The notes below the pieces were generated by a model that saw only the letters and a program-made list of their open reading frames with translations, was not told the DNA's origin and made no database searches. From assembly GCA_017517665.1 (NCBI GenBank), contig JAFWYP010000022.1, positions 1 through 64,000 on the forward strand: 64,000 nt of DNA. Reading direction: 5' to 3'. Source of the stretch: Clostridia bacterium (GTDB lineage: Bacteria > Bacillota > Clostridia > Oscillospirales > Acutalibacteraceae). Shown here in pieces: positions 62,466 to 64,000 of the stretch. Position 1 is the stretch's first letter. Each line of letters opens with the position of its first letter. A program made the position numbers and the translations under genes.

Positions 62466-62602
62466 ATCAAGACCCCCAACCATGTTTTAATACTAATTTA
62501 TTCAAAATTTCGGTATTTGTGAAAAAACATTATGATTTTTATCTGCTTTTTTATTTTTTTACCTTAAATTGAAAATATAGCAATAAAAAACAAAAATTTC
62601 TC

Positions 62603-62631
62603 TTGATATTATTTTAATTATAATATATAAT
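62603..62631 (+). promoter_or_regulatory. Promoter of the SRP RNA
   Basis: TTGATA (62603-62608), 17-bp spacer, TATAAT (62626-62631), placing the transcription start close to 62640. Confidence 0.82.
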
Positions 62632-62649
62632 ATAAAGGTATCTGAACAG

Positions 62650-62790
62650 GCATTTCTTTAGTCATGTGGCGTGTGGGTCCTGTGCGACAGGGCGCCGTGA
62701 ACCATGTCAGGCGGGTGAACCGAGCAGCATTAAGCGGATAGTCTTGTGCGCCACAGTCTGCCTGCCGCCATATGACTAAGGAAATGCTTT
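62650..62790 (+). ncRNA. ffs: Signal recognition particle RNA (small bacterial type)
   Basis: RNA part of SRP, which guides ribosomes to the membrane with Ffh. The conserved apical domain reads ACCATGTCAGGCGGG-TGA-ACCG..GCAGCA, with the GNRA-type GTGA tetraloop and the asymmetric loop that binds Ffh. The outer arms GCATTTC (62650-62656) and GAAATGC (62781-62787) pair, and a T6 run follows as the terminator. The length of about 140 nt lies between the E. coli and Bacillus forms. Its position directly before dnaX is common in Firmicutes. Confidence 0.93.
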
Positions 62791-62823
62791 TTTAATAAAT
62801 AACCTGTAAAGGAGAGTGAAAAG

Positions 62824-64000
62824 ATGTATCAGGCGTTATACAGAAAATGGAGACCGCAGACTTTCAATGATGTTTACGGTCAGCCTCATGTCACAAAAAC
62901 TCTGCAGAATCAGCTTTGCAGCGGGAGAATTTCACATGCCTATCTTTTCACGGGTTCAAGAGGTACGGGCAAAACAACCTGCGCAAAGATTCTTTCAAAG
63001 GCGGTAAACTGTCTTTCACCGATTGACGGCAATCCCTGCAATGAATGCGAAATCTGCCGCGGAATTGATAACGGCTCAATTCTTGACGTTATTGAAATTG
63101 ACGCCGCAAGCAACAACGGTGTTGATAATATCCGTGACTTGCGCGAAGAAGCAAACTTTACTCCCGTAAATGCAAAATACAGAGTTTATATAATCGACGA
63201 GGTTCATATGCTTTCAATCGGCGCATTCAATGCGCTTCTGAAAACTCTTGAAGAGCCTCCCTCACATGTTATTTTTATTCTTGCAACAACGGAAATTCAT
63301 AAGCTGCCGTCAACCATTCTTTCAAGATGCCAGCGTTTTGATTTCAAGAGAATTGCACCCGAGGATATAACCTCCAGACTTCTCTATGTTGCGGAAAAAG
63401 AAAACGTAAATCTCACCGAAAACGCCGCAAACCTTATTGCACGAATAGCCGACGGCGGTATGCGTGACGCACTTTCACTTCTTGACCGCTGCTTTGCAAT
63501 GGGAACGGATATTGACGAAAACGCAGTCAGCGATGCCGCAAGTATTGCAGGCACAATTCATCTTTTCTCATTTTCGGAATACGTTGCAAACGGTGATTTT
63601 ACAAGTTCATTGAAGCTTGTTTCAAAGCTCCACAGCGAAAGCTGTGATATTGACAGCCTCTGTACGGAGCTTACTCTGCATTTCAGAAATCTTATGGTTG
63701 CAAAAACCGTTTCGGAATGCGAAGGACTCATTGTTTGCTCAAAGGATGAACTTGCATCTCTCAAAGAAAGAGCTGCTTCGCTCAAGCTCTCAAAAATTCT
63801 TGAATGCATTGAAATTCTTGAACAGACAGCCAAAAACATAAAAAATGCCGCAAACAAAAAAATTCAGCTTGAAGCGGCAGTCATAAAAATGTGTGCACCT
63901 TCATCGGCAGACGCGGCAATTTCCGAAGGACTTGAGGAAAGAATTTCAAAGCTTGAAGAATTGCTTGTAAACGGAGTCAGACCTGCCGCCGCACCCGTAG
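62824..64000 (+). CDS. dnaX: DNA polymerase III subunits gamma/tau, N-terminal ~392 residues (3' end outside window)
   Basis: Clamp-loader ATPase. The start YQALYRKWRPQTFNDVYGQ, Walker A LFTGSRGTGKTTCAKIL, a zinc-binding cluster of four cysteines in the CNECEICRG region, Walker B VYIIDEVHML, SRCQRFDFKR (the sensor-type SRC motif) and GGMRDALSLLD identify DnaX. The visible part covers domains I-III; the tau-specific tail is off the window. The ATG at 62824 has GGAGAG 9 nt before it. Separated from the SRP RNA by 33 bp, it may be expressed by read-through or from its own promoter. Confidence 0.97.
   Translation, partial: MYQALYRKWRPQTFNDVYGQPHVTKTLQNQLCSGRISHAYLFTGSRGTGKTTCAKILSKAVNCLSPIDGNPCNECEICRGIDNGSILDVIEIDAASNNGVDNIRDLREEANFTPVNAKYRVYIIDEVHMLSIGAFNALLKTLEEPPSHVIFILATTEIHKLPSTILSRCQRFDFKRIAPEDITSRLLYVAEKENVNLTENAANLIARIADGGMRDALSLLDRCFAMGTDIDENAVSDAASIAGTIHLFSFSEYVANGDFTSSLKLVSKLHSESCDIDSLCTELTLHFRNLMVAKTVSECEGLIVCSKDELASLKERAASLKLSKILECIEILEQTAKNIKNAANKKIQLEAAVIKMCAPSSADAAISEGLEERISKLEELLVNGVRPAAAPV

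Noticed and set aside
1-64000. tRNA genes, rRNA genes, CRISPR arrays, prophage or IS transposase genes
   Set aside because: None recognised by eye on either strand. A tRNA or IS scan could still find a missed short element.

Overview
The window is one contiguous stretch of a low-to-moderate G+C, Gram-positive Clostridia chromosome, most likely a gut Oscillospiraceae/Ruminococcaceae-type bacterium. The evidence is a SpoIIE sporulation phosphatase, folate-dependent TrmFO, class B sortases, an L20-type leader on infC-rpmI-rplT, Bacillus-type parS sites with ParA/ParB/Noc, strong AGGAGG ribosome sites, and interspersed hairpin repeats of a kind common in gut Clostridia. The species cannot be fixed from the sequence alone.

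Left part, minus strand (1-9700): a deoxy-sugar (L-fucose type) catabolic region. It holds fucI (cut by the window edge), a rhamnulokinase/fuculokinase-like kinase, the mutarotase fucU, a two-domain class II aldolase, an MsbA-type ABC exporter and a GSA-type aminotransferase. A small Vsr/DUF559-type endonuclease gene sits between the kinase and a secreted protein. It is bounded exactly by inverted copies of a ~45-52 bp double-hairpin repeat, one of which supplies its Shine-Dalgarno sequence.

9740-25405, minus strand: housekeeping genes smc, radical SAM, rnc, trmFO, topA, dprA and a SpoU methylase; then infC-rpmI-rplT behind a consensus promoter and attenuator leader, with infC starting at AUC; then a 943-residue P-type-ATPase-like protein that has lost its catalytic motifs, and rlmB. 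25594-33265: spoIIE with a promoter of 21-bp spacing, a phd-doc toxin-antitoxin pair behind a perfect consensus promoter, glmM plus an isolated left-handed beta-helix protein, and a PBP/FtsW pair.

33604-43698, plus strand: cysteine desulfurase-thiI, then cinA, two class B sortases (one with a ~395-residue acidic cytoplasmic tail) and an unusual fusion: degenerate CinA-like cytoplasmic part, one membrane helix, Thr-rich stalk, and a SpoIID/LytB-type domain whose motif order looks circularly permuted. An NlpC/P60 protein follows. 43921-64000: a FGGY kinase, a lipoprotein, the cell-shape cluster mreB-mreC-mreD-mrdA-minD, mnmE, then mnmG-rsmG-noc-parA-parB with two perfect parS sites (one inside mnmG), an M14 peptidase, nudix, maf, an ATPase, the SRP RNA and dnaX (cut by the right edge).

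The most unusual items are the CinA-like/permuted-SpoID fusion, the dead P-type ATPase, the repeat-bounded endonuclease cassette, two hairpins that hide ribosome-binding sites (noc and the GlmU-like gene), and intergenic arrays of triloop mini-hairpins.
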